Assembly (NCBI GenBank): GCA_963777895.1
Contig: CAVZSF010000004.1
Span: 124,001-188,000, forward strand
DNA length: 64,000 bases
Reading direction: 5' to 3'
Source: UBA2241 sp963777895
Lineage (GTDB): Bacteria > Actinomycetota > Thermoleophilia > UBA2241
Of this stretch, positions 63,380 through 64,000 are shown in pieces; the first letter of the stretch is position 1, and each line of letters starts with the position of its first letter. Both the position numbers and the translations under genes were made by a program. Under the pieces are notes generated by a model. That model was not told the origin of the DNA and ran no database searches. It saw only the letters and a program-made list of their open reading frames with translations.

Positions 63380-64000
63380 ATGAGCGAACTGACCGTCGCC
63401 CTGCTGCAGATCGAGGCGGCGGGGTACGACCAGAGCGAGAACCTCCGCCGCGGCGAGGCGGCGTGCCGCCGTGCCGCGGCGCAGGGCGCCGACATCGCCC
63501 TCTTCCCCGAGATGTGGAACATCGGCTACGGGTTCGAGGGCACGGGCTCGGCCGCGGATCTCGAACGGTGGCGGGCGCAGGCCGTTCCCGCGGACGGGCC
63601 CTTCGTCGGACACTTCCGCCGCTTGGCCGCGGAGCTCGGCATCGCGATCGCGATCACCTACCTCGAGGAGTTGGAGCGGGCAGACGGAGGACGGGCCCGG
63701 CGTGCTGGGGCACAGGGCGGTGCACCCTCCGGTCCCCGCAACTCCGTCACCCTCATCGACCGGCGCGGCGCGCCCGTGCTCACCTACGCCAAGGTGCACA
63801 CGTGCGCGTTCGACCAACCCGAGGCGTCGTGTACGCCGGGCGACGCCTTCCCGGTGGCGACCCTCGACACCGCGGCGGGAGCGGTCAAGGTGGGCGCGAT
63901 GATCTGCTTCGACCGCGAGTTCCCCGAGACGGCGCGGATCCTGGCGCTCGAGGGCGCCGAGCTGATCCTCGTCCCGAACGCCTGTCCCATGGAGGAGAAC
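63380..64000 (+). CDS. Carbon-nitrogen hydrolase (nitrilase superfamily), 3' end beyond window
   Basis: The first 207 residues are present. The Glu-Lys-Cys triad is visible: GADIALFPEMWNIGYG (Glu), VLTYAKVHTCAFDQ (Lys) and VGAMICFDREFPETARIL (Cys). Amidase or N-carbamoyl hydrolase activity is likely; the substrate is unknown. The ATG at 63380 has GAGGTGG upstream. The 146 bases before it contain no gene. Confidence 0.9.
   Translation, partial: MSELTVALLQIEAAGYDQSENLRRGEAACRRAAAQGADIALFPEMWNIGYGFEGTGSAADLERWRAQAVPADGPFVGHFRRLAAELGIAIAITYLEELERADGGRARRAGAQGGAPSGPRNSVTLIDRRGAPVLTYAKVHTCAFDQPEASCTPGDAFPVATLDTAAGAVKVGAMICFDREFPETARILALEGAELILVPNACPMEEN

Overview
This is a very GC-rich (about 70%) bacterial chromosome segment packed with genes on both strands. 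Shine-Dalgarno sites are strong, GTG starts are common, and ATGA or GTGA overlaps join many genes. The ribosomal order rpsF-ssb-rpsR-rplI, rplM-rpsI followed later by glmM-glmS-acpS-nnr-alr, a glmS ribozyme, a HemX-like gene beside hemA, and single-membrane lipoproteins point to a Gram-positive, probably deep-branching Actinomycetota (Thermoleophilia-like or a neighbouring class). The taxonomy is inference. At least eight genes carry single-base indels, including the essential rpsI and purC. A draft or metagenome assembly with residual errors is therefore likely.

Layout. 1-1.3 kb: the end of purC and a methyltransferase. 1.3-9.1 kb (mostly minus strand): a PQQ-type sugar dehydrogenase, a class IV aminotransferase, dnaB, two related small membrane proteins, the rplI-rpsR-ssb-rpsF operon, an FMN reductase and a CpaF-like ATPase. 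9.3-21.9 kb: a molybdenum/tungsten block with a MoaD-like protein, two aldehyde dehydrogenases, the tungstate transporter tupABC, an OB-fold lipoprotein, a Mop protein, moaA, and one open frame joining MoaC, MOSC and MogA domains. 23.7-32.8 kb: a cytochrome c maturation and haem operon, ccmE-F-A-B-C-(D)-hemX-hemA-hemC-hemD. Its CcmE carries a CXXXY motif instead of the usual histidine.

32.8-44 kb: an amino-sugar uptake and breakdown cluster under a ROK regulator. It has a sugar ABC transporter, a GH4 glycosidase, a SIS isomerase, a deacetylase, a GlcNAc-type kinase, an ABC ATPase and an MFS protein. Two similar 19-bp palindromes mark its promoters. 45-46 kb: rplM-rpsI behind a canonical promoter and a leader hairpin. 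46-52.8 kb: an accessory stretch with a broken reductase, vapBC, two acetyltransferases, a cyanophycinase-like protein and other single genes. It separates rpsI from glmM. 52.9-64 kb: cell-wall precursor and housekeeping genes: glmM, a Dps-like ferritin, the glmS ribozyme and glmS, acpS, nnr, a CBS protein, alr, a CCA-adding/HD protein, mutM and a nitrilase cut by the window edge.

The most notable signals are the glmS ribozyme upstream of glmS; a 52-bp spacerless perfect palindrome inside mutM; the Cys-type Ccm system without CcmG or CcmH; a repeated GCTAAG-N6-CTTAG element at the tungstate genes; and two genes (tupB and the MFS gene) whose only sensible start is CTG.
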